Position numbers and translations under genes: made by a program
Notes under the pieces: model-generated
Told to the model about the DNA's origin: nothing
What the model saw: only the letters and a program-made list of their open reading frames with translations
Database searches by the model: none
Origin: Actinidia chinensis
Lineage: Eukaryota; Streptophyta; Magnoliopsida; Ericales; Actinidiaceae
Direction of reading: 5' to 3'
Assembly (NCBI GenBank): GCA_009663005.1
Contig: CM018900.1
Span: 14,441,323 to 14,471,322 of the forward strand
Length of the DNA stretch: 30,000 bases
Shown here: piece after piece, positions 1 to 10,329 of the stretch
Layout: every line of letters starts with the position of its first letter
Numbering within the stretch: position 1 is the stretch's first letter

Positions 1-660
1 AATTTATGATTAAATTATATTTTTCTAATCTAATTGACGTTATAAAAATGATTTGGGTTTGATGGTTTAAAACAAAAAAGAACAAAGAAATGAAAAATAG
101 TAGAGAGTACCATAACTTATCCCTTGTTTGGGTTTACAAAAAAGAGAAAGAAAAAAACAACCTAACTTAACAAAGAAGAAAAAGAAGGAAGAAAATAAAA
201 AAAAGAAAGTGAGAAATTAGGAAAATAATTCTCCAGTTGTTTTTCTTGAATTTTTTCTTCTTTCAAAATTAAGAACAACAATATAAGCTAATTATTTAAA
301 AAATTAAATACCTAATGAAGTATTTCTATGGACCCTTGTAACCCATATTATAAAAACATTAAATCTACACCACACATTTCTATACTCAGTGCTTTCTAAG
401 AAATTTTTTGTATAACTAGTATTTTAGATTTAAAAACAAAACAAGAAAAAAAAGATTGGTAAATTAAAATAAATGAAGAAATTAAGAAAGAAGAAGCAAT
501 AATTAATTTTTTAATTTTTTATTTTTAACCAATTCCATATACCTTCCGTGTGGACAAGAGTGCTTCCAGAGTCAAAAGAAAAAGTCGATTCCAATGAGGG
601 AAGCACCATATTGTTAGGGATGTGAGAGCACAAACACAAAGGACTATGTTTTATTTATTT
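1..660. other. AT-rich flank, no gene seen
   Basis: This stretch is strongly AT-rich, with many A-runs and T-runs and stops in all frames. I see no coding signature, tRNA, or terminal repeat of a mobile element. It is probably intergenic DNA or very old repeat sequence. Confidence 0.6.
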
Positions 661-759
661 TTTGATTAACAACAAAATATCAGGTCTTAAAGTCCAGATT
701 ATTTTGTTGTCTGTGATAGTTAGCCCTTCATACCCAAAAGATATAAACGCTGTTATGCA

Positions 760-912
760 ATGCAGCAGGCAGGAATTGAACGCAGGACCTCCGAATATTA
801 GCTCGCACCCCGAACGCTTACTATTTGCCAATATCTATGCCGAGTGCAAATGGTTAAACTCTAACGGCAAAGATTACTCTTGTAAGGCCTTGCCCTTGCT
901 ACTGGGCTAAGC
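760..912 (-). repeat. tRNA-like SINE relic (candidate)
   Basis: Read on the minus strand, the segment begins with TTGGCTTAGCCCAGTAGC, which resembles a pol III A box, and about 120 bp further on has GTTCAATTCCTGC, which resembles a B box (GGTTCRANNCC). A-box/B-box pairs at the head of a short non-coding unit are the mark of tRNA-derived SINEs in plants. The spacing is longer than in a real tRNA, so this is not a working tRNA gene. No clear tail or target duplication was found. An 82-codon forward frame across it (662-910) is judged incidental. Confidence 0.35.
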
Positions 913-971
913 CAACTATTGTTTCGCAATAAGAGAGAGAAGAGAGAGATATGTAACATGCATGCATAATC

Positions 972-1500
972 AAATAATTATCTAATTATAACAATAGAGA
1001 AAACTAGAGAGAGACATGGTGTGTGGGAGGTCGTAATCCATCGACGATTCTCGGCAAATTACTTAATTTAACGCGTTGACTTGGAAGTTTATACGCACAT
1101 GGAAATCTCTAGCGCGTTTACTTCAAAGTTTATACGGATGTGGAAATCTCTCTCTTTCCTTGCTTCGTTTGAAGTCCGTACTTTGTACCATTTATTTGGG
1201 TTTTACGTGCACCATTGCTTCATTTGGAGTCCGTACTTTGGAAGCATTTGTTTCGTGCACCAACGTATGCCGTAGATTTGATAGGGCCTGCGAGGAATTT
1301 TTTTTTCTTATAAAAGATTCATAACGAATCGGGTACTAGTAGTTTTGTGATCAAATTATATTTACCGTGACAATTATACATACGTACGTATGACAAACAA
1401 AAAATAATTTCTTCTTGCGAGAATTGAATTCTCGATCTCTCATTAGTGAGAACCAAACACTTATTATGTATCTTAACATGTTAGATTTTGTAAGAGTAGA
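972..1500. repeat. Repeat module X, copy 1
   Basis: Long stretches match 22033-23480 by eye, including AATTATCTAATTATAACAAT near the start, TTTAACGCGTT, GAAGTCCGTACTTTGTACCA, and the block around GATTTGATAGGGCCTGC. Copy 1 lacks the 860-bp insertion present in copy 2 and so supplies its empty site at 1191-1200. It lies directly left of the Tat element. It also contains a short internal repeat (TGGAGTCCGTACTTTG twice). No coding function is evident; forward frames of 64 and 82 codons inside it are not conserved between copies. Confidence 0.7.
1414..1464 (-). repeat. Degenerate tRNA-Pro-like segment, copy 1
   Basis: The minus strand reads AAGTGTTTGGT, then a shortened middle, then GAGAATTCAATTCTC, resembling the start and T-arm of a plant tRNA-Pro. 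The same sequence in fuller form sits in the paralogous module at 23377-23441. The D and anticodon arms are scrambled here, so it is a relic. Confidence 0.45.
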
Positions 1501-1520
1501 GAAAAAAAAAAAAAAAAAAA

Positions 1521-2302
1521 CAAAATATACAGTTACGGAGTTTGGCCACGCAAGGACAGAGGGCCACCGCAGAAGCGTCACTACTTAGAAGGCTCGACGG
1601 TCCTCCGCGCTGCAGCGTGGTGTAGATACGCTAACTCATAACCGTGCTAGGGTAGGGAATCTCCATAGAGTTGTCGTTATGAAGCAAGTTCGGTGGACCT
1701 CTATGCCCAAGCTCGGTGAAAGTATTATCAAAGTAAAACCCATTCTAGGCTTGGACAACCGTCATGATCAGACTATCGCTGTAAAGCAGGATAAAAGCGA
1801 TGAATACGCTAGAGCTCAGATCAGGGACAACAGGCACGATCCCAAGGGATGATAAGGGACAGAAGGAAACTTGCATGGCATGGTTTCCACTGACTACCCC
1901 ATACCCAAATAGGATCGGCGACGTGCTGATGAGCTACAAATGTGTCCCGTAGAGGCATGGTTAGGTCAGTTACCCACCTACTAACACGGCCGTTGGCGTG
2001 TCAAGACACGCGCCGAACTAGGCTAACATAAGCGGGATCACTATTCTTGCAAAGGTACATGACCTTGAACTTGAACATTCTTACTCTCTCTATCTCTAGG
2101 AACAACAACTTCAGTCATTCACTTTGACCGTTGGAGAGTATTTTTCGAAAATAGCTCTGGTGGCCGATCTCACTGTTGTTGTGCTGCAGCTAGTTCGCCT
2201 ACATAACCCAGTTAGGTGCCAACACCCCATACTAGTCACGGATTGCCATAGGTATCTTTTTTCGATTTTCCTTCCATTGTTCTACAAACCGGCTACCCTA
2301 CA
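1521..2302 (+). repeat. 5' LTR of the Tat-type element
   Basis: It matches the 3' LTR from ACGGAGTTTGGCCACGC to the AAAATAGCTC block near 2160. The 3' border is set by CCCTACA just before the primer-binding site. The first dozen or so bases appear lost: where the 3' LTR has AATTATAAAGGGA, this copy has an A-run. A decayed TATA-like segment (GCTAACATAAG, 2023-2033) aligns with CTATATAAGG in a related LTR at 26.9 kb, so the promoter is probably here. In one 135-bp stretch the two LTRs agree at roughly 85 percent, mostly differing by transitions, so the insertion is old. Confidence 0.75.
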
Positions 2303-2304
2303 AA

Positions 2305-2322
2305 TGGCGTTGTCTGTGGGAA
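2305..2322 (+). other. Primer-binding site of the Tat-type element
   Basis: TGGCGTTGTCTGTGGGAA lies 2 bp after the LTR end. It is one substitution from TGGCGCCGTCTGTGGGAA, a sequence commonly found at this position in plant gypsy elements of this kind; the change is consistent with CpG decay. Confidence 0.7.
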
Positions 2323-2413
2323 ATCAACTATAGACATTTGCAAGGTCGCTACTCGTGGCATCATAGGACGACAATTGTTCAGTTAGTCGTCGAACCCGAG
2401 GGGAGCCACCACA

Positions 2414-4044
2414 TATGCCCAAAATGCTTGGGGATAGAGTAGGTAAGCTACTGGCTGATGCCTAGAGGGTGACGAAAGCCACCTCGAAGCAGAAGCCATG
2501 TCGGTTATTCCTTGAAGGAGAAAATGATTGGGACATCACCATTGAGCGATTACAAGCGCAACTAACTAAAATGGTGCAGATTTTGGTGGATAACTGGCTC
2601 TTGAAACCACCGCGAATAGACAGCGAAGAACCTTCCAAAGCAAGATCTGGGAGAGTCGAGGAGCCGCTAATGCCAACCTGCCAAGAGAAACGGCGCGACG
2701 CGGGTCAAGCTCGAGAGCCATAGGGACAGTAGGTTTGAAGTGTCAAGAAAATGGAAGTTCTTACCCCCGTCGAGCTTAAAAGAGTGAGGATTTGCGCGAC
2801 GCGCTCAATGCAAAGAGGAATCGGGTAGGAGACCTAAGGGAGAAACTCAACAACCGAACAACAGCTATAAAGGTTAAAACTATTGTGCCAGTTAGATTAG
2901 TGGCTCATCCAGTTGCATTAACCCAAAGAGAACCAATCCCGAGATACCAGACTCTCTTCTCCCAGGAGATCGAGGGGATGGACCCTCTGGAGAAATTTGT
3001 GCCACCCAAATTCACCCTGTATGATGGGAAATCGGATCCACGATCCCATGTAAGTCATGTTAGGTAGATGATGGCCTTATGAAATCACATGGATGCTTTC
3101 ATGTGTCGAGTATTCCATCCAGCCTAGGAGACCTCAGTTTAGAATGGTTTGACAAATTACCGTCTGGATCAATAGAGAACTTTTATCAACTCACCGATTC
3201 ATTTGTGGCTCGGTTCGTCATAAATACCAAAGCGCCAAAAGCCATTGGATCTCTTTTGACACTAAAGAAAGGAAAGAACAAATCAATTCTCAATTACAGC
3301 AAACGATACTGAAAAACATATAACGAGTGCGGATTGCTCGAAGGAGCTTAACAGTAATAAGCTACAGCTTGAGCTCGCTTTAGAGAAAGACTTTGGGAAA
3401 ACCTGACACTTGATCCTCCAATCAACCTCTGGGATCTCATGTCCCGAGTCGAGATGTTCGCCCGATTGGAGGATGACGTTAGGCAGGCCGAGAAGACAGT
3501 AGGTGGAACCACCCGAGGAGAGGGGCCATTCAAAAAGCAAAAAAAAAGTCTGGGCCCGTTCGAGAATAGAGCGAGGCAAGGAATTAACGTCGTCTTCAAA
3601 GAGCCAATCTTCAAACTCCTTGCTAGGATACGAGACAAGCCATACTTCAAGAAACCCAAATTGATAGGGGGAGATCCGAAAAGACGAAATCAGTGCTAGA
3701 AGTGCTCCTACCATGATGAGAAGGGGAATAAAACCAAAAATTGTAGGGCACTCAAAGCCTTCTTGGAGTAGCTGGTCTAAGAAGGACACCTTAAATAGTT
3801 CATCGATGAAGACGATGTTGAGAAGGCTATGGACGTGGATGATGAAGATTTGCCCTTGGGCACTATTCACATGATTGGGGGACCTAACAACCTAAGCCTA
3901 GAAAATAGAGTCCGGAGCGAGATCCGCATGATAAGGCAAATGCATGAGGTTTTCTCGGTCCAATCACCGCCAAAAAGGCCAAAGCAAGTAGAAACCAAAC
4001 CAAATAGCATACCTTCTCCAAGGCCGATCTCGAAAGAGTGCAAC
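2414..4044 (+). pseudogene. gag: gag of the Tat-type element (broken)
   Basis: Gag builds the virus-like particle and binds element RNA. Fragments occur in the usual order. At 2940-3067 is the PPKFTLYDGKSDPRSH segment preceding the Retrotrans_gag domain. The domain core follows after a frameshift near 3110, with LSLEWFDKLPSGSIENFYQL and the ILNYSKRY end. A further frame at 3439-3699 holds the post-domain helical region. A CCHC-like knuckle at 3703-3744 reads CSYHDEKGNKTKNC, where the usual second histidine is asparagine, so zinc binding should be impaired. The typical downstream segment ([12 protein letters not shown]) is at 3850-3885. Several stops and frameshifts make this a pseudogene. The start is uncertain; ATGs at 2414 and 2469 are both possible. 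Confidence 0.75.
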
Positions 4045-4575
4045 ATCCACATTTTGATCCATTGGTAGTTCAGCTAAGAATCGGTGGTTACGATATCAAA
4101 AGAATCTTGGTGGACACGGGTAGTTCGGTTGAGGTGATGTACTACAATTTGTTTAAATAATTAAAACTCTCTCAGGACAATTTAAAACCTGCCCGAGCTC
4201 TATTGGTCGATTTTAATGCTCAATCTCATTGGCCCTTAGGAACCGTAACTCTCAAAATCTGAGCTAGATCCCAGGAGTTGATAACAGAGTTTGTAGTGGT
4301 TGACATACCATCTCCGTATAATGTTATTGTCGGCAGAGATTGGTTGCACAGGATGAAGGGAGTAGCTTCCACGTTGTACCAAGTCATCAAATTTGCCACA
4401 CCTAGAGGCGAGGAGACACTATACGGAGACCAGGTGACAGCCAAACAGTGTTACCTAGCTACAGTATCTACCAAGGCAACCATAAGGCAGGTTCAGTTGG
4501 TCAAAAGAGGAGATGGAGGTGCTGGAAGACATGGGACTGATCCCAGCAAGTCCATCGAGATTTGTGCTTTGTAAG
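4045..4575 (+). pseudogene. Aspartic protease domain of the Tat-type element
   Basis: The retroviral-type aspartic protease processes the Gag-Pol polyprotein. The active-site motif DTGSS is at 4113-4127, preceded by RILV. Downstream, FVVVDIPSPYNVIVGRDWL (4288-4344) matches the conserved flap and second-half region of plant gypsy proteases, followed by GDQVTAKQCYLA. A stop after YYNLFK near 4157 and another near 4261 break the frame. The catalytic residues remain although the gene is dead. Confidence 0.75.
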
Positions 4576-4605
4576 TTGGATGAGCCAAGCTCAGATTGAT
4601 TCTAC

Positions 4606-4853
4606 CTTATTAGTTCAAATCTAGGAGAACGAGAAAGAGTCGAGCTCATTCAACTCCTGAAAGCAAACATCGAAGTCTTCGCATGGACACCTTACGAGAT
4701 GCCTAGAATTGGCCCCGCCTTCATCAAGCACAAGTTAAATATCCAACTAGATGCCCAACCGGTCAAACAAAGAGGAAGGACATCAACACCCGAGCAGTCG
4801 ACACAGTGATAGAAGAAGTTGAGAAACTTAGGGAGGCAAATGCAATAGTCAAT
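4606..4853 (+). pseudogene. Protease-RT linker and first residues of RT
   Basis: The segment encodes ELIQLLKANIEVFAWTPYEM, the well-known lead-in to RT in Tat elements, then a broken stretch and VIEEVEKLREANAIV, the start of the RT fingers. RT stops here. The catalytic palm (the YVDD region) is absent, and the sequence passes through a hexanucleotide repeat directly into RNase H, so most of RT and the tether have been deleted. Confidence 0.65.
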
Positions 4854-4891
4854 GGGCAGGGGCAGGGGCAGGGGCAGGGGCAGGGGCAGGA
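4854..4891 (+). repeat. (GGGGCA)n microsatellite, about 6 units
   Basis: A near-perfect GGGGCA hexamer array lies exactly at the junction between the start of RT and RNase H. The flanking RNase H begins with GCAGGAATAGTG, so one repeat-like unit probably pre-existed in its glycine-rich start. Confidence 0.9.
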
Positions 4892-5290
4892 ATAGTGTTA
4901 AAAAGTCCGAATGGGCTAATCTTCGAGCAATGCCTCTGACTCAACTTCCCAATGACAAACAACAAGGCCAAGTACGAAGCCTTTATTGTGGAATTACAAT
5001 CTGCCAACAAGTTGAAGGTTTCTGAGCTTCATATATTCAGGGATTTGAAATTGGTTGTGAACCAAGTCGCGGAAAAATTTGAGGCTCGGGAAACCAAAAT
5101 TACGAAGTACTTAGCAATAGCAAAAAACCTCATTACCAGATTCAGAGCAGTAAAGATTGAACAAGTTGGTAAATAATCAAATGCACATGCGAATAAGCTT
5201 GCTGGCCTGGCCTCCATGTTTAAAGGAGAGATTGGGAGAACCATCACAGTTGATCTCATCTCAATTCCAAGTATAGAAATGACACAAAAA
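4885..5290 (+). pseudogene. RNase H domain of the Tat-type element
   Basis: RNase H degrades the RNA strand during reverse transcription. AGIVLKSPNGLIFEQ (4886-4930) is the first strand region. MTNNKAKYEAFIVELQSANK (4952-5011) contains the conserved TNNxAEYEA helix with its catalytic glutamate. The usual DSQLV motif appears as DLKLVVNQV (5044-5070), keeping the aspartate. SNAHANKLAGLAS (5177-5215) corresponds to the C-terminal NxxAD segment, with the final catalytic Asp changed to Asn or Lys. A stop at 5174-5176 breaks the frame. Confidence 0.7.
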
Positions 5291-5394
5291 TCTATTTTAA
5301 CCAACACGGAACTGGGCTAAGCTGGATGGATCCTATTGTGAACTTTTTGCGACTTGACAAGCTACCAGATGAAAAAATAGAGGTGCATAAGCTC

Positions 5395-6594
5395 AGGATA
5401 AAGGTAGCAAGGTTTTGAATTTCCCCTTTTATGGACTTGTACAAGAGGTCCTATCAGGGCCCTTACCTACTGTGCATCCACCCGAGCCCCATCGAAGACA
5501 TACTTTTCGAGATCCACGAAGGAATGTGTGAGCTACACTCTGGGGGCAGATTATTGGTGCACCGAGCTCTAATACAAGGATATTGGTGGCCTTACATGCA
5601 GAAAAATGCTTAGTTGTACATGCACAAATGTACCAAGTGGAAACTCTTTTCTCACTAATTCATTAACCTGTAAGGCATTTAACCCTTCTCATCAGTCTAT
5701 GGCCCTTCGCCTAATAAGGAATGGATATTGTGGTAGTTTTGCCCTAAGCACCTGGCAATAAGAAATTTTTGTTAGCAGCAACTGACTACTTCACAAAATG
5801 GGTAGAAGTCGAACCCCTAGCCCAGATTAGGGAGGTAGACGTGATCAAATTCATACGCAAAAATATCTTGTCCCAGTTTGGCATTCCTCGAGCTTTTATG
5901 TTAGACAACGGACCTAGTTCATAGGGAATAAAGTCAAGAATTTGATAGATCAACTGAAGATCAATTTTTACAATTCGACGCCGAGCTACTTGCAATGCAA
6001 TGGGTAGGCTGAAGCCACCAACAAGATGATCATGAATGGGATTAAGAAGAGACTCAAGAAATCCAAAGGAAAATGGGTTGATGAGTTGCCAAACATTTTA
6101 TAGGCCTATCGGACCATACCGCGGAAGGCGTCGAACGAAACCCTATATTCTTTCACTCTCGAATTCAAAGTTGTAATTTCGCTGGAGGTCTGTCTACCCA
6201 TAATTAAGATAGAGGCTTATAATGTCGTTCACAATGACAAAGTCCTAGCTCAAGACCTCAACCTTGATGAAGAAAGAAAGGAAAATGCGCTCATCAGAAT
6301 GGTTGATTATTAGAAACAACTAGCCAAAACTTACAACCAAAAGGTTCAACATAGAGAATGTTTGATTGGAGATCTCTTTCTCAGAAAAGTTGTTGGAAAC
6401 ACCAGAGACCCTGTTGATGGGAAGCTCAGCCCAAACTGGGAAGGACCTTACCAAATACTTTAGCTCACCAGAAGGGGCTCTTACTACTTGGGGTTAGCCG
6501 AGCTCGAAGAGAGCTCTGAACTCGCTTCTCCAGTTTTAATTCAGCTACACCTTAACAAAAATTCAAGGAAAAGTAAACCGGGCTCAAAGAAATG
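5395..6594 (+). pseudogene. int: Integrase of the Tat-type element (broken)
   Basis: Integrase inserts the cDNA copy into the genome. The N-terminal HHCC region is at 5431-5640: LYKRSYQGPYL, then HEGMCELHSGG, YWWPYM and KCTKW. In the core, the first catalytic Asp is at 5784 in ATDYFTKWVE, the second at 5904 in LDNG, and the Glu at 6011 in AEATNK, so the DDE triad is still encoded. The C-terminal domain has ECLIGDLFLRKVV (6357-6395) and GKLSPNWEGPYQ (6420-6455). Stops at 6005 and in several other places show decay. The final roughly 100 bp (6491-6594) resembles the tandem-repeat unit at 16651-18164. Confidence 0.8.
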
Positions 6595-8048
6595 GAAACT
6601 ACAACAGTCAGGAGAATGAATTCTCATACAAAAGGAAATTTTTATTCAAATACAAATATATCCAAATGCAGAGCAACTTGGGTTACAACTACAAGTCAAG
6701 TACAAGTTAAAAACAAAATTTTCCTAAAAGAGACGATTTAGAGTCGTGATGAAGACTGCACTCTCGACGTTGTTTCATTTTTGTAGCAACATTCTTAACC
6801 GAGCTTCAAGTTGTCTTTCCTGACGATGGGAGGGCTGTAGCAGATTGCCTATCAGTTACAAGAAAGCCCGTCACCTTGACTGGGAGGATAACCTTAAGCT
6901 GATTGAGTATTGCAAGAGGCACAATGAAGGGGACTTCATCCAACTCCCTTTAACCTTGTAGATAGCTACCTCGAGACGAATCGAACGACTATCACCAAGC
7001 AGATATCCATAAGATTTTGGGAAGGGGTAAGGTTTAGAGAATTCTCCACTTAGTATGGAGAGGCCAACTCAACCAGACACCTAGTCTAAAGCTTTATGCT
7101 ACAGAGCTTTTGGGCATAGAAGCTTCAGACTACATAGCTTTTGGGGACAAATGAGGATAAGCTAGAAGTATTTGTCAAGCCCACCCATATCAAAGTTGCT
7201 CACTACTTTCCAAAGAGTAATCATTTGGACTTCCTATAGCCTACAGAGAACCTTGGAAATAGAAAGCCCTAGGGGGCTAAAAGTCAAAGGCATCTACATT
7301 GAGCCCCCAACTATTTTGAGAGGCTAATGTAGAAGATTGTGACATGAGATCATCATAGGCAGAAGACAACCCTATTTATAAGCACTAGACAGAAAATAAA
7401 ACGCCTGTCATTAGGGCAGAAGTCTAGGGGTCTAAAATTAATGCAGAAGGTGAATTGGCGAGAAGACGAATGAACCAAAAGGATATCGGGAACGCCGGGG
7501 ATGCGGGAACATGCATGTAGACCACAACGCTTTGCAGAATGACCGTGTCACAATGGCTAACCAAGATCAGGCTCGTGGAAATTCCCACGCAAGTCACGCG
7601 TCCTAATAGGAATCGATTTCTTACCTTAAAAGTTCTAGAATGAAGGCTTGCCCAACTTGATGAGGTTCCCGAACTCATTCAAAGAGATTTGAAATTTGAT
7701 AAAGTAATCTAAATATAAGTTTGGGTGGGGCTAGTTGAGCTTGAAAAGAGCTCCGAAACCCGGTCGCAGCGTTGTCTCGATTTGACACCGACTGATTAGG
7801 AAGAGGGGCAAAATGCCAAAGATTTAGACGGTTTGAATGTAGACATAAGGAGAGGAGTTGAGCATTTGAGATTACCAATATGCAGATTGGTAAGCAAGGC
7901 AAAAGATAGTGTCGATTGACCCTTCACGATTGGGAGCAGATCGTCAAAGTAACAAACCCCAGGTTTAGCCTAGTGGAGGTCAGAGTAGACAGAACCCCCA
8001 TGATATCAAGGTCAGAGTTTTCATAGCCAACAAGCTGGGCAGCGGCGT
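6595..8048 (+). other. Post-integrase region of the Tat-type element, no gene
   Basis: No conserved frame was found. The segment 6630-6770, with TACAAGTACAAG-like repeats and CCTAAAAGAGACGA, resembles 18318-18500, and ATAGCTACCTCGAGACGAAT near 6961 resembles 18555-18575, so this module occurs twice in the element. At 7725-7765 there is another copy of the GAGCTTGAAAAGAGCTCCGAA motif of the tandem array. Two minus-strand frames of 84 and 75 codons (7424-7902) look incidental. Confidence 0.55.
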
Positions 8049-8082
8049 ACAAAAAAAAAAAACAATTACATCTTCAGGTGGA

Positions 8083-8810
8083 TTGAGTTCTGATGTTAAG
8101 GTTACAAATGTGGTGCTATGGACAAATAGCCGTAATTGTACACTCCAGAATCTAGTTATATGTTTTCACTGCAATCAGCTTGGACTGTTTTCGATTTGCC
8201 CATTGAGATCTGGAGCTTCATCTTCAGCTCGTACGGTGTCTGTAGTAGTCGAGCTATTTCTCGGAGTCCTCAGAGAGGTAGAGGATCAGCTACAGGATCG
8301 AGTGGATCACATACTCAAGCGCGAGTATTTTCTATGACACATTAGGATGCTCAGCGACTCCCGAGTGTTATAGGTATACTCTCTATTTTATGGTAAAGAT
8401 GCACATATATGTAGATCCTGGTTCTACTCATCGTATGTATCTTATCATTTCCCATGCATTTAGATCGACCATGGTAAATTAGATCACTGTTATCTATATC
8501 TACTCCAGTTGGGGATTTGTGGGGTAGATGTGACATATAGGGGTTGTGTGTTATGTGTGGGCGTAGAAAGGGAAGGTTGATTAGTGCCACTTGATATTCG
8601 CGATTTCAGTAGGGATTTGCTAGTTCATATCATGCTTATATTGCACTGTTTTAAAAAGGAAGTGGTATTTCCGTATACCAGAAGAGCCCGGTGTAGATTT
8701 TGTGGTGATCGAAATATTACTCAAATTGTCTTTTTCTGCATTGAAGTGCAAGGAAAGTTACTTATTAAGGTTTGTGGGGAATACTTAGCCACATGTGATT
8801 GATACTGAGA
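8083..8810 (+). pseudogene. Gag zinc knuckles and protease of the nested element
   Basis: At 8092-8130 the DNA corresponds to a first CCHC knuckle (YKCGAM is readable at 8100-8118, then small deletions break the frame). A second knuckle follows at 8161-8200 as CFHCNQLGLFSIC, with the expected His replaced by Leu and one residue missing. Then comes a serine-rich linker. The protease motif DPGSTH is at 8414-8431, the chromovirus form of the active site. Fragments up to GEYLATCD (8775-8800) match the end of this protease domain. Frameshifts and stops are frequent. Confidence 0.65.
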
Positions 8811-8939
8811 AACCAGAAGTAAATTACAGAACTTCCCATGGTGTAAGAGTTTAGATGTTTTTACTAAAGAGTTGTCAGGGATAGTATAGATAGGGAAGTG
8901 GAGTTTTCTGTGAAGTAGTGCCAGGGCCTGCTTCTATAT

Positions 8940-10165
8940 CTATTTCACCATATCAAATGGCTCCAGCTGCAACTAAAAGAATTGAAGGCTCAATTGCAAA
9001 AATTTACTGATCGAGGTTTCATTCAGCCAAGGTATCACCTTCGGGGAGCTCCAGTGTTGTGTGTAAAGAAGAAGGATGGCACAATGAGATTATGTATTGA
9101 TTACCGTCCATCAATAAGGTACAATATGTAATAAATACCCTTTACCCCCTCGGATTAATGACTTATTTGATCAGTTGTAGGGGGCTCGATATTTTAAGAT
9201 TGATCTCAGATCTGGTACCATCATATATTAAAAGGGAGAGATAGTGATGTTACTAAAAACTGCATTTTGTATAGATACGGGCATTATGATTTTTGAGTTA
9301 TGCCTTTGGTTTGACAAATGCCCTGCTGTTTTTAGGGATTTAATGAACAGGGTTATTTCAGCCATATCTTGTAGATTATTATTGGTTCATTGAGGATATT
9401 CTGATATATTCTCGTAGCCAGGGAAGATCATATCATCATTTACGTATTGCGTTGCAACTTTAAGAGAAAAGAGGTAATTTGCTAAGCTAAGCAAATGTGA
9501 GTTTTGGTTGGATATGTTGTTTTCTTAGGACATGTTATTTCTGGGGATGGATATTTGTGTCGATCCCAAAAAGGTGGAAGCTGGGTAAAGTACAACGACT
9601 ACAACTATTTCAGAAGTTAGAAGTTTCTTAGGTTTGGTAGGTTATTTTCGTCGGTTTATCAGAATTTTTCATCGATCGCTATGCCATTGACTAACTACTC
9701 AGAAAGATGAAAGTATGAGATGGTCTGATGCGTGTGAACAGAATTTTCCAAACAATGAAGGCTAGATTGGTTTCGGCTCCGTATTGATATTCCTTCTGGT
9801 GGGGGAGATTTTGTAATCTACAGTATGCCATCGCACCAAGGGTTAGGAGTGTACTATGCAACGTGGGCAGGTGAATTACTTATGCGTCAAGACAGTTGAA
9901 GAACCATGAACGGAATTACCCTACTCATGGATTTAGAGTTAGTTGCAGTTGGTTTTGCTTAAAACTTGGAGACATTATTGTATGGCGAGACTGTGAGATT
10001 TTCACAGATCATAAAAATTTAAAGTACTTATTCACACAGAAAAGATTTGAATTGTGAGACAAAGGCGTGGGATGGAATTGATTAAAGACTACGATTGCAC
10101 TATACATATCATCTAGGAGAGCCAATGTAGTGGCAGATGTTAAGTCGAAAATCATCAGGTACGTT
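8940..10165 (+). pseudogene. RT and RNase H of the nested element (broken)
   Basis: RT copies element RNA into DNA. Conserved blocks are present across frame changes: [12 protein letters not shown] and [20 protein letters not shown] (9005-9104), FKIDLRSG with the first catalytic Asp near 9202, the active-site block FIEDILIYSRS (9386-9418), KLSKCEFW, VDPKKVEA and EVRSFLGLVGYFRRFI (9613-9660). In the active site the usual FIDD or YVDD is IED, so the first of the paired aspartates is now Glu. RNase H remnants run to ANVVAD (10121-10138). Many stops confirm a pseudogene. Confidence 0.75.
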
Positions 10166-10329
10166 GGCATGTCTCAATGTCATCGTGTTAATGCTTTCAC
10201 TGAGTTGAGGGTTGATAGGTGGGGAGATGATTATTAACAGACACTGATGCTTGATAAAAATCAATTTTGAGTAAGGACCTTTGTTGATTGATCGTATACG
10301 AGAAATGAACCTCAAGATCCACAGTTAGA

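Noticed and set aside
1081..1324. Two overlapping forward frames of 64 and 82 codons
   Set aside because: They lie in repeat module X and are not preserved in the second copy at 22 kb.
1502..1520. Poly-A tail of a retroposon before the Tat element
   Set aside because: The A-run sits where the LTR start has been lost and has no LINE or SINE body upstream that it would terminate; other A-runs are common nearby.
3283..3870. 195-codon minus-strand frame opposite gag
   Set aside because: It is a shadow of the gag coding region; the plus strand carries recognisable Gag motifs.
7424..7902. Adjacent minus-strand frames of 84 and 75 codons as further antisense genes
   Set aside because: No motif, no splice or promoter context, and no similarity to the antisense gene at 14.9-16.0 kb.
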